From positions 1 through 64,000 of the forward strand of contig NZ_NTGE01000074.1 of NCBI RefSeq assembly GCF_002291145.1: a DNA stretch of 64,000 nucleotides, given 5' to 3'. The notes under the pieces were generated by a model that made no database searches, was not told the DNA's origin, and was given only the letters and a program-made list of their open reading frames with translations. Positions 1 to 7,814 of this stretch are shown here, piece by piece. Position 1 is the first letter of the stretch. Every line of letters starts with the position of its first letter. Origin of the DNA: Streptomyces sp. SA15. Lineage in GTDB: Bacteria > Actinomycetota > Actinomycetes > Streptomycetales > Streptomycetaceae. Made by a program: the position numbers and the translations under genes.

Positions 1-797
1 ACCGCTTCCCCGGCCCAGGCCAGCGCGGTCGCGGCCTCCGCGAGCGGCAGGGCGGCGGCGTACTGCGCGTGCAGCCGCCGCTCGGCCGAGGAACTGGCGT
101 AGCGCCGCAGCCGGGGCCCGGCGAGGGCGTCCTGCGCGTGATCGAGGGCGGCGGTGAGAGCGGCGCGCCGGGCCATGGCGTCATCGGCCCCCGCGGCGTC
201 GAGAAGGTCCGCCACGGCGTCGTAGACGGCGGCGACGGCCTCCCGCTCCCCGTCGAACCGGAAGTCACCGGCGAGGGCACCGGGCGTCGGCAGGACGAGC
301 CGCAGGGCTATGAGCCACCCTGCCCCCACGAGGAAGGCGAGCGCCCGCTGCCACCCCGAGTCGGGCAACGGCATACCGGCCCCGATGGCGGAGGCGACGA
401 GCAGCTGGGTCCCGGCCCCGGAGGCAACAGGTCCCACGGCACTGACACTCCCGGCGACCAGCCCGACGAGGGTGAGCAGCACGGTCAGCGTCACGGCCCC
501 GACATGGTCCCCGGCATACGTCCCGAGGAGCAGCCCACCGGCCCCCGCGAACGCGGGCATCCCGAGCCGCTTGACGGAGGCGCGCCGGCTGCCCGGCCGG
601 TCGTTGATCCCGGCGAGCATGGCGGCGATGGCGGCGACGACACCGAGGGACGTACGGCCGACGATCACGGCGACGAGCAGCAACGGCCCGGCGGACAGAG
701 CCCCTCGCACGACCGCGTTCCAGGGCACCGGCCCCCGTTGGGTACGGAGGGTGTGAGCAAGCCAGGGCGGAAGAGTCAGGGAAACGGAACGCGACAC
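1..797 (-). CDS. FUSC-type integral membrane protein, 3' end cut by window edge
   Basis: Only the N-terminal 265 residues are in the window. The chain starts VSRSVSLTLPPWLAHTL and then has closely spaced hydrophobic segments rich in Gly, Ala, Val and Leu at about residues 30-60, 75-105 and 120-150. The motif GINDRPGSRRASVKRLG lies between the first two. A soluble helical stretch with many Asp, Ala and Arg follows. This is the layout of the N-terminal half of FUSC/aromatic-acid-exporter proteins, which export small organic acids or are of unknown substrate. The GTG start at 797 has a good ribosome site (CAGGAG, 3 nt upstream). Substrate cannot be inferred. Confidence 0.7.
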   Translation of the reverse strand, partial: MSRSVSLTLPPWLAHTLRTQRGPVPWNAVVRGALSAGPLLLVAVIVGRTSLGVVAAIAAMLAGINDRPGSRRASVKRLGMPAFAGAGGLLLGTYAGDHVGAVTLTVLLTLVGLVAGSVSAVGPVASGAGTQLLVASAIGAGMPLPDSGWQRALAFLVGAGWLIALRLVLPTPGALAGDFRFDGEREAVAAVYDAVADLLDAAGADDAMARRAALTAALDHAQDALAGPRLRRYASSSAERRLHAQYAAALPLAEAATALAWAGEA

Positions 798-907
798 GAG
801 GCTCCTGTCGTCTCGTCGAGGGCAGGGGTGAGCCTTCGGGCGACGGTGGCCGGGCTGTGGGTGGGCCGTAAGGGTGCGGCCTGTGGTCTCCACCGTAGGT
901 CGCGGTC

Positions 908-1222
908 TTGGAGGGGATGGAACGGCCGTATTTCGGGGATGTGACGATCGGTGGAAGGGCCACGTTCTTTATGAACGCAACCCGGCCCGGTCACGCTTCC
1001 GGCTCACGCACCTGGCTGGCCAAGCTTTTTCTGGGTGGGGTGCAGGAAGACCTTGCGGCGGCCGAAGTCGCCTTCCTCGAAGGTTTCGGCGACACCGAGC
1101 TCGGCGAGTTGCGGCACACCATCCGGGGCACCAGCACAGCGATCATCCAGCATGCCCTGGAACTCGACGAGGAACCGCCCCGCATCCTGTCGGCGGTGGA
1201 ACGCATCGCGCCCTGCGGCTGA
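908..1222 (+). CDS. small hypothetical protein
   Basis: A possible 104-residue protein (or 83 residues from the ATG at 971, which has GGAAGGG about 11 nt upstream). The C-terminal half is an acidic, leucine-rich helix-forming stretch (QEDLAAAEVAFLEGFGDTELGELR, shown here in pieces: QEDLAAAEVAF then LEGFGDTELGELR) ending in RILSAVERIAPCG. No known domain is recognised. Codon use is plausible for the genus but the N-terminus looks non-coding. Its stop codon lies inside the left arm of a perfect palindrome that ends the transcription unit, which is a weak argument that it is transcribed. Confidence 0.35.
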   Translation: MEGMERPYFGDVTIGGRATFFMNATRPGHASGSRTWLAKLFLGGVQEDLAAAEVAFLEGFGDTELGELRHTIRGTSTAIIQHALELDEEPPRILSAVERIAPCG

Positions 1223-1260
1223 GGCTCGCCACCGGTGGCGAGCCTCAGCCGCAGGGCGCG
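1207..1260. terminator. perfect 54-bp palindrome, bidirectional terminator
   Basis: Two 27-nt arms (1207-1233 and 1234-1260) are exact reverse complements with no spacer; the centre is ACCGGT. It sits between the convergent genes ending at 1222 (+) and 1274 (-), and the stop codon of the first lies within it. No U-run follows, which is usual for Streptomyces terminators. Confidence 0.7.
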
Positions 1261-1273
1261 GCGGATACGAGGA

Positions 1274-2302
1274 TCAACCGGCAGCGGGCACCGGAAGCTT
1301 CCCGGACCATATCTCGCGCATGAGTTCCCGGCGCTCGCTCGACGCGGGCAAACGCAGGAAGCCGAGGGAGGGCTCGCGGTGCACACAGTCGATGCCGTAG
1401 CGGTGCAGGAGCTCAACGTCCTCACGTTCCGGTGACTCGGGGAACAGAGCGGTGAGGAGGTGCGCGGGCGACGGGCTGTGGGGAGCGTAGTCGAGGAGCT
1501 GGGCCAGAGCCTGCCGTACATGGCCGTGGCCGGCGGCGCTCTTCGCCTCGATCACTTCCGCTGCGCCGGCTGCTTCCACGTACATGTCGCTGATGCCGGA
1601 GGGGCAGTAGAACCGTCTGGCCGTCAGACCGCGAGCGGCGAGGAACCGACGGTATGCGCGGACCAGTTGGGCCTCGCGACGGTCGACGACTATCAGGCGC
1701 CGACTGCGCCGATAACCGGTTTGGTGAGTGTGGAGTTCCTCGAGGGCGGCGATGCGTACCGGATCCGCGTCCCGGGAGGGTGTCGGCAGCTCTTCCACGC
1801 TCGGCGTGATCATGAAGTCTTCGAGAACCGCCCGCGCCTTGTCGCCCCGAAGAACCATCTGGCCGGGGAAGTTGTGTGCGGGCTTGTACCCGATGGCCGC
1901 GTTCAGTTCCTCGTATGGAATGTCCGCCGAGACCAGGTCCCGGAGGCTGTAGACGGTGTGCCAACTCGGGCCGTCGCCCTTGGGCGGCCAGAGGAGATCG
2001 GCGAGTTCGCGGTTGCGGAAGATCGCTCCGACCTCTCCTATCGCACGGACCTGGTTCTGGCCCGTGAACAGGACGACGTCACCTGTGGCCACATCGGCGA
2101 ACTTCTTGTCATGTGCCGGTACCGCGCCCCAGAACCTTGCTCGCCCTTCCGGGTGAAGTGCCTGGAGCTGTGCCCGTTGGTCGGCCGTGAGCACACGGTC
2201 GTGGTCCGGCTGTGTGAAGTCCACTTGCCGGTCGACCGTGTCCGCCCAGTGGCGGCGCGTTCCGGGGCTGCCGTACGACGGGGAGATGAGCACCCGCACC
2301 AT
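1274..2302 (-). CDS. EVE/PUA-like domain fused to PD-(D/E)XK nuclease, putative modification-dependent restriction enzyme
   Basis: 342 residues in two parts. Residues about 55-125 (RFWGAVPAHDKKF, GDVVLFTG, GEVGAIFRNRELADLLWP, WHTVYSL) look like an EVE/YTH/PUA-type fold, which in other restriction proteins reads modified bases. Residues about 205-290 carry a PD-(D/E)XK nuclease core: E210, D239 in GISDMYVE, E252 and K254 in VIEAKS, then QALAQLLDY (Q264/Q268). No methyltransferase gene lies nearby, which fits a type IV (modification-dependent) restriction role; this is inference. ATG at 2302 follows AAGGA by 6 nt. It is the second gene of an operon with the nucleotidyltransferase 23 bp upstream. 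The alternative is a stand-alone NucS-like or unknown nuclease. Confidence 0.65.
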   Translation of the reverse strand: MVRVLISPSYGSPGTRRHWADTVDRQVDFTQPDHDRVLTADQRAQLQALHPEGRARFWGAVPAHDKKFADVATGDVVLFTGQNQVRAIGEVGAIFRNRELADLLWPPKGDGPSWHTVYSLRDLVSADIPYEELNAAIGYKPAHNFPGQMVLRGDKARAVLEDFMITPSVEELPTPSRDADPVRIAALEELHTHQTGYRRSRRLIVVDRREAQLVRAYRRFLAARGLTARRFYCPSGISDMYVEAAGAAEVIEAKSAAGHGHVRQALAQLLDYAPHSPSPAHLLTALFPESPEREDVELLHRYGIDCVHREPSLGFLRLPASSERRELMREIWSGKLPVPAAG

Positions 2303-2325
2303 GTGTTTCCTTCTCGTCTTCTCGT

Positions 2326-3114
2326 CTAGAGGTCCGTGGCTCGTTCCCGGCTTGCGGTGTCGAAGATCTCCTGGGCATGGGCGATCGCCTGGGCAAGGGT
2401 GTCCGGGTCCGTTCCCGCGGACAATGACGCGATGACGCCGTCCACGGTTCGCAGCCCGGCCCGTTCCAGCAACCGCTTCTCATTCGTCACCCACTCCCCC
2501 CTCCCCGCCAGCACCCCGTGCCCGGCCTGTACGGCGGCCGTGGCGATGGCGCCCGCGACCTCTGTCAGTCGTCCCACCGGGGCGTGGTTGGCCTTCGCGT
2601 ACGTCAGTGTGGCGCCGGCCGTGCCGTGCCAGCGGGCGGCGGCAGAGGTGCGCAGCTTGTCCGGGTAGGCCGTCGGGTGCGGGAGGTCGCCCCGCAGCAC
2701 CTGGTTGACGGCCAGTTCGGCGACCACCAAGTAGCTCGGAATCCCGGCCAGGTGGAACAGCAACGGCTCCACCCGGAACCGCCCCTCCGCCGCCTCCGCC
2801 AACTCCCGCTCCACCACGTCGAGATCCCGGTAGTGCACGTCCACGCGCCGCCCGTCGATCGTCAGCCACGCGCCCCCGTTGAACACCCCGCCGCCCCAGC
2901 CGCCGATCTCGGAGACCTCGCCCTCCCAGCCGAGGGCGCGGAGGTCGGCGGGGTCGAAGGGGCCTCGGTAGTAGATCGCCAGGTCCCAGTCGCTGTCGGG
3001 TGTGTGCGTGCCCTGGGCGCGGGAGCCGCCGAGGGCGACAGCCTGGACGGTGGGGAGGGAGGCCAGGCGGTCGGCGGTCGTGTTCAGGAAGTCGGCGTCG
3101 GTGAGGCTGGGCAT
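2326..3114 (-). CDS. nucleotidyltransferase-domain protein
   Basis: 262 residues. The N-terminus shows the pol-beta superfamily nucleotidyltransferase signature GGSRAQGTHTPDSDWDLAIYY (read as GGSRAQG then DSDWDLAIYY, residues about 29-49), with a likely third acidic residue in RRVDVHYRD at about 93-101. The C-terminal half is helical (KLRTSAAARWHGTAGATLTY). This arrangement is shared by aminoglycoside adenylyltransferase-like proteins and many uncharacterised nucleotidyltransferases, so a resistance role should not be assumed. It is the first gene of a two-gene unit with the nuclease that begins 23 bp downstream. That pairing could mean a joint defence function, but this is only context. Confidence 0.7.
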   Translation of the reverse strand: MPSLTDADFLNTTADRLASLPTVQAVALGGSRAQGTHTPDSDWDLAIYYRGPFDPADLRALGWEGEVSEIGGWGGGVFNGGAWLTIDGRRVDVHYRDLDVVERELAEAAEGRFRVEPLLFHLAGIPSYLVVAELAVNQVLRGDLPHPTAYPDKLRTSAAARWHGTAGATLTYAKANHAPVGRLTEVAGAIATAAVQAGHGVLAGRGEWVTNEKRLLERAGLRTVDGVIASLSAGTDPDTLAQAIAHAQEIFDTASRERATDL

Positions 3115-3174
3115 GGGCGCAGCGTACGTAGCCCGGATGCCGAGCCTCCAGGCAATTACGCCCCGGGCGGCGCC

Positions 3175-4080
3175 TCAACCCGTCGCCGCCACCCCGAAGT
3201 CCGCCCCGGAGATGCCGCCCAGCCCTTCGGCGATCCGCCGCAACGGCTCCCGCAGCGCGGTCAGTTCGGCGCGCATCGTCTCCGCCTCCGGCCAGGCCGC
3301 CTCGTGTTCGGGCGGGGCGACGTTCGCCGGGCAGCAGGCCTCGTACGCGGCGAGGCGGGGGTGCCAGGGGGTGGTGAAGGGGCGGATGACGTCGTTGACC
3401 AAGGTGTACGCCAGGCTCTGGACCGTCGGCGCGCCGGGCTGCGAACCGGGCTCCAGATGGATGCTGTACGTGTGCAGCGTCGCGCGCGTCGGAGGCGGGA
3501 GTGAGCAGACTGCGTACGCGGAGTTCGGCGACGCCGTTCTCGGCGCGCCGGTGCGCGACCGCTCTCGGCACGCCGTCGGCGGCGGCGAGTACACGCTCCG
3601 CGTCCTCGACGGTCAGCGGCAGCGGGTGCAGGGCGGCCACGCAGCGCAGGACGTCGGCGGAGTTCGCCGTGTCCACGTCGCGCACCAGGGAGCCGGTCAC
3701 GTCCTCGTCGGCGAGCGAGTCGAGCAAAGGAGGCGCCCTGGGCGTGCAGGCGGTCGTAGAGGGTGCGCGGCCCGTGTCCCGCGCGGACGGCATGCCGCAG
3801 AAGGGCCAGGGCGAGCGGATGGCCCTCGACCGCCTCGCCAGCGCGTCGTCGCCGCCGGCCAGCACGCGCGCGTGGGGTGCGTCGAGCGGTCCCGGGTCGA
3901 CGGGGGTGCCGAGGCCGTCGTACACACCATGACGCGGCGCCGTGGGTCGCCCTCCCCAAGTCCCGCGAGATAGGCGGTCGTCAGCTCCCACTGGCAGGCC
4001 TCGCGCTCGGGGTAGCCGGTGGAGTAGTAAGCCAGGAGTGCCTTGGAGCGGGCGAGTTCGCGCCGGATGGTGGCGTGCGA
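3175..4080 (-). pseudogene. decayed TIR-like / NTPase-associated gene remnants
   Basis: Protein-like sequence continues through several frames with no single open frame. From 4080 downward one frame reads as a TIR-type segment (ELARSKALLAYYSTGYPERE, ACQWELTTAYLAG, GDPRRRVMV). The sense then passes to another frame (EGHPLALALLRHAVRAGH, RTLYDRLHAQGASF, about 3860-3735), then a third (SLADEDVTGSLVRDVDTANS, LPLTVEDAERVLAAADGV, about 3730-3490). The last part (HTYSIHLEPGSQPGAPTVQS, VNDVIRPFTTPWHPRLAAYE) ends at 3175 and may derive from a different gene. The first piece starts abruptly near 4080, where coding sense switches to the other strand. I read this as a rearranged, frameshifted graveyard of a conflict-type (TIR) locus. 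Family placement is moderate; loss of function is clear. Confidence 0.5.
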
Positions 4081-4174
4081 GGGCTTCCTGCGCGAGGCGC
4101 TGTCCTCCCTCTACACCTTCTTCACCACCACCCGCGAGATCCTCCGCCGCTATGGCCCCGACGTCGCCCCGCCT
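4076..4174 (+). pseudogene. short gene fragment (LREALSSLYTFFTTTREILR)
   Basis: A 33-residue protein-like run with no start and with non-protein-like sequence after about 4175. From memory, a Streptomyces hypothetical family combines a segment like this with a later segment like the VNDVIRPFTTPWHPRLAAYE piece found on the opposite strand at 3175-3500. If so, the two halves of one ancestral gene now lie on opposite strands around TIR remnants. This is a recollection and was not checked by search. Confidence 0.3.
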
Positions 4175-4375
4175 CTGGCCCCCGGCCACGTGAGTGAGCA
4201 ACCTGATCGGCCTTCCGGCGCCCCCGGTCGCCGCGGTCCCCCGGATCGGGCCCCCCGCGCAGGTCAGAGGGGTTCTGACGGTTCCGGCGCGTAAGGTTGG
4301 GCGACCTCACCGGCGGCTCGTTCCTGCGGCCTGAGGTGCCTGAGGAACGCTCGGCGGGGCCGTTGTCGGTGCCGT

Positions 4376-4397
4376 TGTCAGTGGTGCGCGTTATCAA
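4376..4397 (+). promoter_or_regulatory. PafBC-like damage promoter candidate
   Basis: TGTCAGTG at 4376-4383, 8 nt, then TATCAA at 4392-4397 (followed by T). The -26 element matches the RecA-independent damage motif TGTCRGTG exactly. The -10 lacks the final T of TANNNT at the exact position, though a T follows one base later. It lies 35 bp upstream of the ATG at 4433. A second TGTCGGTG (4365-4372) overlaps just upstream. Confidence 0.3.
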
Positions 4398-4432
4398 TGA
4401 ACTCGTCACTCAGCGTAATGACGGGGGAGATC

Positions 4433-5131
4433 ATGATGACGACGTACGAAGGGGATCGCAGGCGTCGACAGGGAGACGGGCACGGTGCGCAGGCGGCGCC
4501 ACCACCGCGTACCCACCTCTCGGCCGCTGGACTGCGCGCCCGGGGCTGGACGCCCGGAATGGTGCGCCAACTGCTCGGTGAACCCGACCTGTTGCGTAGC
4601 AACCCGCTCTTCCATTCTGCGCCGCAGACCCGTCTCTATCGCGTCGAGCGAGTGGAGGCGGCCGAGCGGAGCGATGCGTTCCGGACCGTCGCGGCCACTG
4701 CCGCACGGCGGTCCGCCGCGGCGCGGGCCGCCGCTCTGCGCCGGCGGCGGGAAGTGCTGGCGCGGATCGCGGCGGAGCCTCTCGACGTGCCGCGACTGGC
4801 TCCGGACCGGCTTGCGGCGGCCGCCGTCGAGCACCGCAACCGCCGGGACGAGGAACGGGCGTACGAGCGGTGGGGCCGTGCACCGGATCCCGCCACGGTC
4901 GAGAGCGCCGAGACCGGCGCGCTCGACCGCTGGAAGGTGAACTACCTGCGCCATCGACTGACCCGCTACGACGAGCTGCTGGACGGGCCATACGGCAGCA
5001 CCGGGCGCGCGGCGGCCGAGGAGTTGCTGCGGCGCAGGGTCTACGCCGCCATCTCCGAGGCGTACCCGGAGCTTGCACAGGAGTGCGAACGCCAGCTACG
5101 TGAACGGGAGTGCGGTCCACCGTCGGGATGA
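4433..5131 (+). CDS. conserved hypothetical protein with GWT-type N-terminal motif
   Basis: 232 residues. The N-terminal block GLRARGWTPGMVRQLLGEPD ... NPLFHSAPQTRLYRVERVEA resembles a helix-turn-helix-like module I recall from actinobacterial hypothetical proteins, in which a GWT motif and an LLGEPD motif precede an aromatic strand. The rest is a highly basic Arg/Ala-rich helix (about residues 80-140) and a second helical region (DRWKVNYLRHRLTRYDELL). DNA or RNA binding is plausible but unproven. ATG at 4433 is chosen over the upstream ATG at 4397 because GGGGGAG precedes it by a normal distance. The end overlaps a possible ATG (5128) of the next gene, so the two may be co-transcribed. Confidence 0.7.
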   Translation: MMTTYEGDRRRRQGDGHGAQAAPPPRTHLSAAGLRARGWTPGMVRQLLGEPDLLRSNPLFHSAPQTRLYRVERVEAAERSDAFRTVAATAARRSAAARAAALRRRREVLARIAAEPLDVPRLAPDRLAAAAVEHRNRRDEERAYERWGRAPDPATVESAETGALDRWKVNYLRHRLTRYDELLDGPYGSTGRAAAEELLRRRVYAAISEAYPELAQECERQLRERECGPPSG

Positions 5132-5196
5132 CATGCCCGGGTGAAGCTCCGTCGATGCCGGACCTGCGGGCGGAGGCGTCCCTACGCTCCGAGCTC

Positions 5197-6120
5197 ATGA
5201 AGGATGATCAAGCTCTCCGCGTGCACGAACGCCTCGCGGCCCACCCCGAGTTGCGTCCCGTCGCCTTCGGCGAGGGCCGCCGCTTCGGACTCTGGGATCT
5301 CGCCTCGCTCGCCGAGGGCGCCCTCGGCGAGTGCCTCGACCCGGACTCACTCACGGTGACGAGCGAGAAGCGGTGGCGTCTCAGGCTGGGTGCGGCCGGG
5401 CGGGAGCACACGTACGAGGACGAGTTCCGCAGGAGGTACTGGATCTGTGCACCGGAGGACCGGCGCGGGCTCGGGCCCGTGGGGACCATCGCCGTCGGCA
5501 CCTGGCCCATGGGAGCGGGCGCGCTGGGCGTCTCCTCCCTCTACGTCCACCCCGTCGCCCGGCGGCAGGGGATCGCCTCCGCCGCGCTCGACATGGTGTA
5601 CGAGGCCTGCCGCGCCGAAGGGCTGTACGGGTTCCGTCTGGAGACGTACTGGACCTGGCAGCGGACGGTCCGCTACTACCTTCGGCGCGGGCTGTGGGTC
5701 ACGTCGTGGAAGCACGCACTGGGGCTGGGCCGGTTGTCGTATCTGCCTCGGTATGAGGTCCGGGAGGGTGAGGAGGGCGAGTTGACGTTTCTGGTGGCCG
5801 ACGCTGAGGGGCGGTTCGTTCCGTTCCTCGTCGCCGGAAGCGACGACGGGCGGCTGCGGCTGCGGGAGACGGAGGAGTACCGCTGCGGGGCGGACCGGCG
5901 CGATTCCGTGAGGCTGTACGCGCGATCGACGCTGGCGTTGCATCTGGCCGTCCGGGGACGGCCGTTGGTGCGAGGAGAGGAGGAGTGGGCCAAAGCGCAC
6001 TGGTCGTGTGACATCGGGGATCCGGAGGGGCTCGCGTACAAGATCGGCATCTTCGAGCGGGTCGCGCGGGACGGTGGCTGGCGGGTGGAGAGTCCGTACG
6101 CCGGCCTCCCCGTCGCGTGA
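5197..6120 (+). CDS. GNAT family N-acetyltransferase
   Basis: 307 residues from the ATG at 5197 (MKDDQALRVHERL). The acetyl-CoA binding motif A of GNAT enzymes is clear: VSSLYVHPVARRQGIASAAL (about residues 111-130), with the RRQGIA pyrophosphate loop. GLYGFRLETYWTWQRTVRYYLRRGL follows as the motif B region. About 130 C-terminal residues with no recognised fold follow, longer than a minimal GNAT. The ATG at 5128, overlapping the stop of the previous gene, is an alternative start that would couple translation. The acceptor substrate is unknown. Confidence 0.75.
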   Translation: MKDDQALRVHERLAAHPELRPVAFGEGRRFGLWDLASLAEGALGECLDPDSLTVTSEKRWRLRLGAAGREHTYEDEFRRRYWICAPEDRRGLGPVGTIAVGTWPMGAGALGVSSLYVHPVARRQGIASAALDMVYEACRAEGLYGFRLETYWTWQRTVRYYLRRGLWVTSWKHALGLGRLSYLPRYEVREGEEGELTFLVADAEGRFVPFLVAGSDDGRLRLRETEEYRCGADRRDSVRLYARSTLALHLAVRGRPLVRGEEEWAKAHWSCDIGDPEGLAYKIGIFERVARDGGWRVESPYAGLPVA

Positions 6121-6204
6121 GGCGGGCGCGGGAAATTCGGGTGCGGGCGCGGGTCGGAGCTCGGATGATCGGCGGGTTGTCCGCCGTATCTCTCAGGAGC
6201 CCTC

Positions 6205-6618
6205 GTGATCCGACGCATCACCGCCTCCGCCCTCTTCCCACCGCCCACGTACTCCCACGCCTGTGTCGTCGAGGCCGGCACGAAGCTGGCCTTCCTCGCG
6301 GGTTCCGTGCCGCTCGACGCCGAGGGAAGACTCGTCGGCGAGGGCGACCCCGTGCGGCAGGCCGAGCAGGTGATCGCGAATCTGGAGGAGCAACTGCGTG
6401 CGGCTGGGAGTGACTTGGCTCATGTCCTGTCGACCGACGTGTACGTCGTGAGCGGCGAGACCGCGGTGCTCTCCGCCGTCTGGGAGGTCGTCGAGGCATC
6501 CGGGCTGAGTGTCGGCCCGCACGCCTCGACCCTCATCGGGGTGGCCTGCCTCGGGTACGCCGGGCAATTGGTGGAGATCACGGCGACGGCCGTCGTGCCG
6601 GAGGAGGCACGTCCGTGA
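6205..6618 (+). CDS. RidA family (YjgF) protein, reactive enamine/imine deaminase-like
   Basis: 137 residues with the RidA order of motifs: FPPPTYSHACVVEAGTKLAFLAGSVPLDAEG, read as a strand pair and an AGSVPLD loop, then GDPVRQAEQVIANLEEQLRAAG, then VYVV and GYAGQLVEITATAVVP. RidA proteins hydrolyse 2-aminoacrylate-type intermediates in the cytosol as trimers. The usual catalytic Arg region is not clearly conserved here, so this may be a non-archetypal member. The GTG start at 6205 has AGGAG at the right spacing. The stop overlaps the GTG of the next GNAT gene by 4 bp, so they are translationally coupled. Confidence 0.8.
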   Translation: MIRRITASALFPPPTYSHACVVEAGTKLAFLAGSVPLDAEGRLVGEGDPVRQAEQVIANLEEQLRAAGSDLAHVLSTDVYVVSGETAVLSAVWEVVEASGLSVGPHASTLIGVACLGYAGQLVEITATAVVPEEARP

Positions 6619-7070
6619 GCCCTGTCGTCCTGCGCCGCGCCAAGGCTTCCGACGCCGCCGCGGCGGCCAACGTCTGGTTGCGTTCCTTCGCCGCCGCCTT
6701 GCCGGAGGTCGTCAGGCCCCACTCCGACGACGCGGTGCGCGACTACTTCCGGGAAGTCGTGGTGCCACTGCGGGAGACCTGGGTTGCCGAGGACGCGGAG
6801 AGAGACGCGGTCGTCGGGGTGATGGTGCTCGACGGCGACGAACTTTCACAGCTCTATCTCGCCCCCGACTGGCGCGGACGCGGCCTCGGTGACCGCTTCG
6901 TCGCCCTCGCCAGGGAACGCAGCCCCGAGGGGCTGACCTTGTGGACCTTCCAGGTCAACAAGCCCGCCCACCGGTTCTACGAGCGGCACGGCTTCGTCGC
7001 TGTCGAGTACACGGACGGCAGTGGGAACGAGGAGCGCGAGCCGGATGTGCGGTACGAGTGGCGGCCCTGA
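6615..7070 (+). CDS. GNAT family N-acetyltransferase
   Basis: 151 residues. Motif A is LSQLYLAPDWRGRGLGDRFV (about residues 78-97) with the RGRGLG loop, followed by GLTLWTFQVNKPAHRFYERHGF, the typical end of small GNAT domains. It overlaps the RidA gene by GTGA, so it belongs to the same operon. The tail is acidic (GSGNEEREPDVRYEWRP). Substrate unknown. Confidence 0.85.
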   Translation: MSPVVLRRAKASDAAAAANVWLRSFAAALPEVVRPHSDDAVRDYFREVVVPLRETWVAEDAERDAVVGVMVLDGDELSQLYLAPDWRGRGLGDRFVALARERSPEGLTLWTFQVNKPAHRFYERHGFVAVEYTDGSGNEEREPDVRYEWRP

Positions 7071-7089
7071 GCGGAACCGTGACCACCGG

Positions 7090-7809
7090 TCAGCCGGCTC
7101 CCGGCCCCCACAGCCTCCTCTTCGGCACCGGCTTCGCATAACTTCCCGTCCGGCTCGTCGTCAGCCCCAGCGTCACCAGCGATTCCGCCAGTTTCACCGC
7201 CGCCCCGACCCCGTCGACCACCGGAAGGCCCAGCTTCTCCCCCACCACCCGCTGCAAACCCGTCATCCCCGCACACCCCAGCACCAGGACCTCGGCGCCC
7301 GCCTCCCGCGCCCGCTCGGCGGCCGCCAGGAACGCCGTCTCCGTGCGCTCGTCGTCTCCGAGGTCGAGGACGCCGAGGCCGGTGCCGATCACGGCGGCGC
7401 AGTTGCGGCCGACCCCGGCCAGCTCCAGGCTGTCCTCGATCTGTCCGCGCGACCGCTCCAGCGTGGTGACGACGCCGTACCGTCGCCCCAGCAGGCAGGC
7501 CAGATGAGCGGCGGCCTCGGTGATGTCGACGACGGGTACGTCCACCAGCTCCCGCACGCCCTCGCGCCCGTGCTCCCCGAAGCCGGCCATGACCACGGCG
7601 TCGTACGGCGGGCCCTCGTACGTACGCAGCAGGTCGATGACCGCCGCGGCCGACAGATAGCTGTCGAGCCAGCCCTCCGCGGACTCGGGTCCCCAGGACG
7701 GGGTCAGTCCGATCACGGTGGTGCCCGGGCCGGCGGCGGCCCGGGCACCTCGTACGATCTCTTCGGTCATCTCCTGCGTGGTGTTGCAGTTGGTGACGAC
7801 GATTCGCAC
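7090..7809 (-). CDS. Asp/Glu/hydantoin racemase family protein
   Basis: 239 residues. Family features are RIVVTNCNTTQEMTEEI at the N-terminus, the first catalytic Cys region around DITEAAAHLACLLGRRYGVVTT, and the second in EVLVLGCAGMTGL. Members isomerise hydantoins or allantoin, or cleave related compounds, in the cytosol. The GTG at 7809 starts 5 nt after the stop of the permease gene, with GGAGG inside the end of that gene, so the two form an operon. With an NCS1 permease and a GntR regulator next door, uptake and use of allantoin or a hydantoin is the best inference. An AroM-type or maleate isomerase-type function is less likely. Confidence 0.8.
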   Translation of the reverse strand: MRIVVTNCNTTQEMTEEIVRGARAAAGPGTTVIGLTPSWGPESAEGWLDSYLSAAAVIDLLRTYEGPPYDAVVMAGFGEHGREGVRELVDVPVVDITEAAAHLACLLGRRYGVVTTLERSRGQIEDSLELAGVGRNCAAVIGTGLGVLDLGDDERTETAFLAAAERAREAGAEVLVLGCAGMTGLQRVVGEKLGLPVVDGVGAAVKLAESLVTLGLTTSRTGSYAKPVPKRRLWGPGAG

Positions 7810-7814
7810 GCTTC

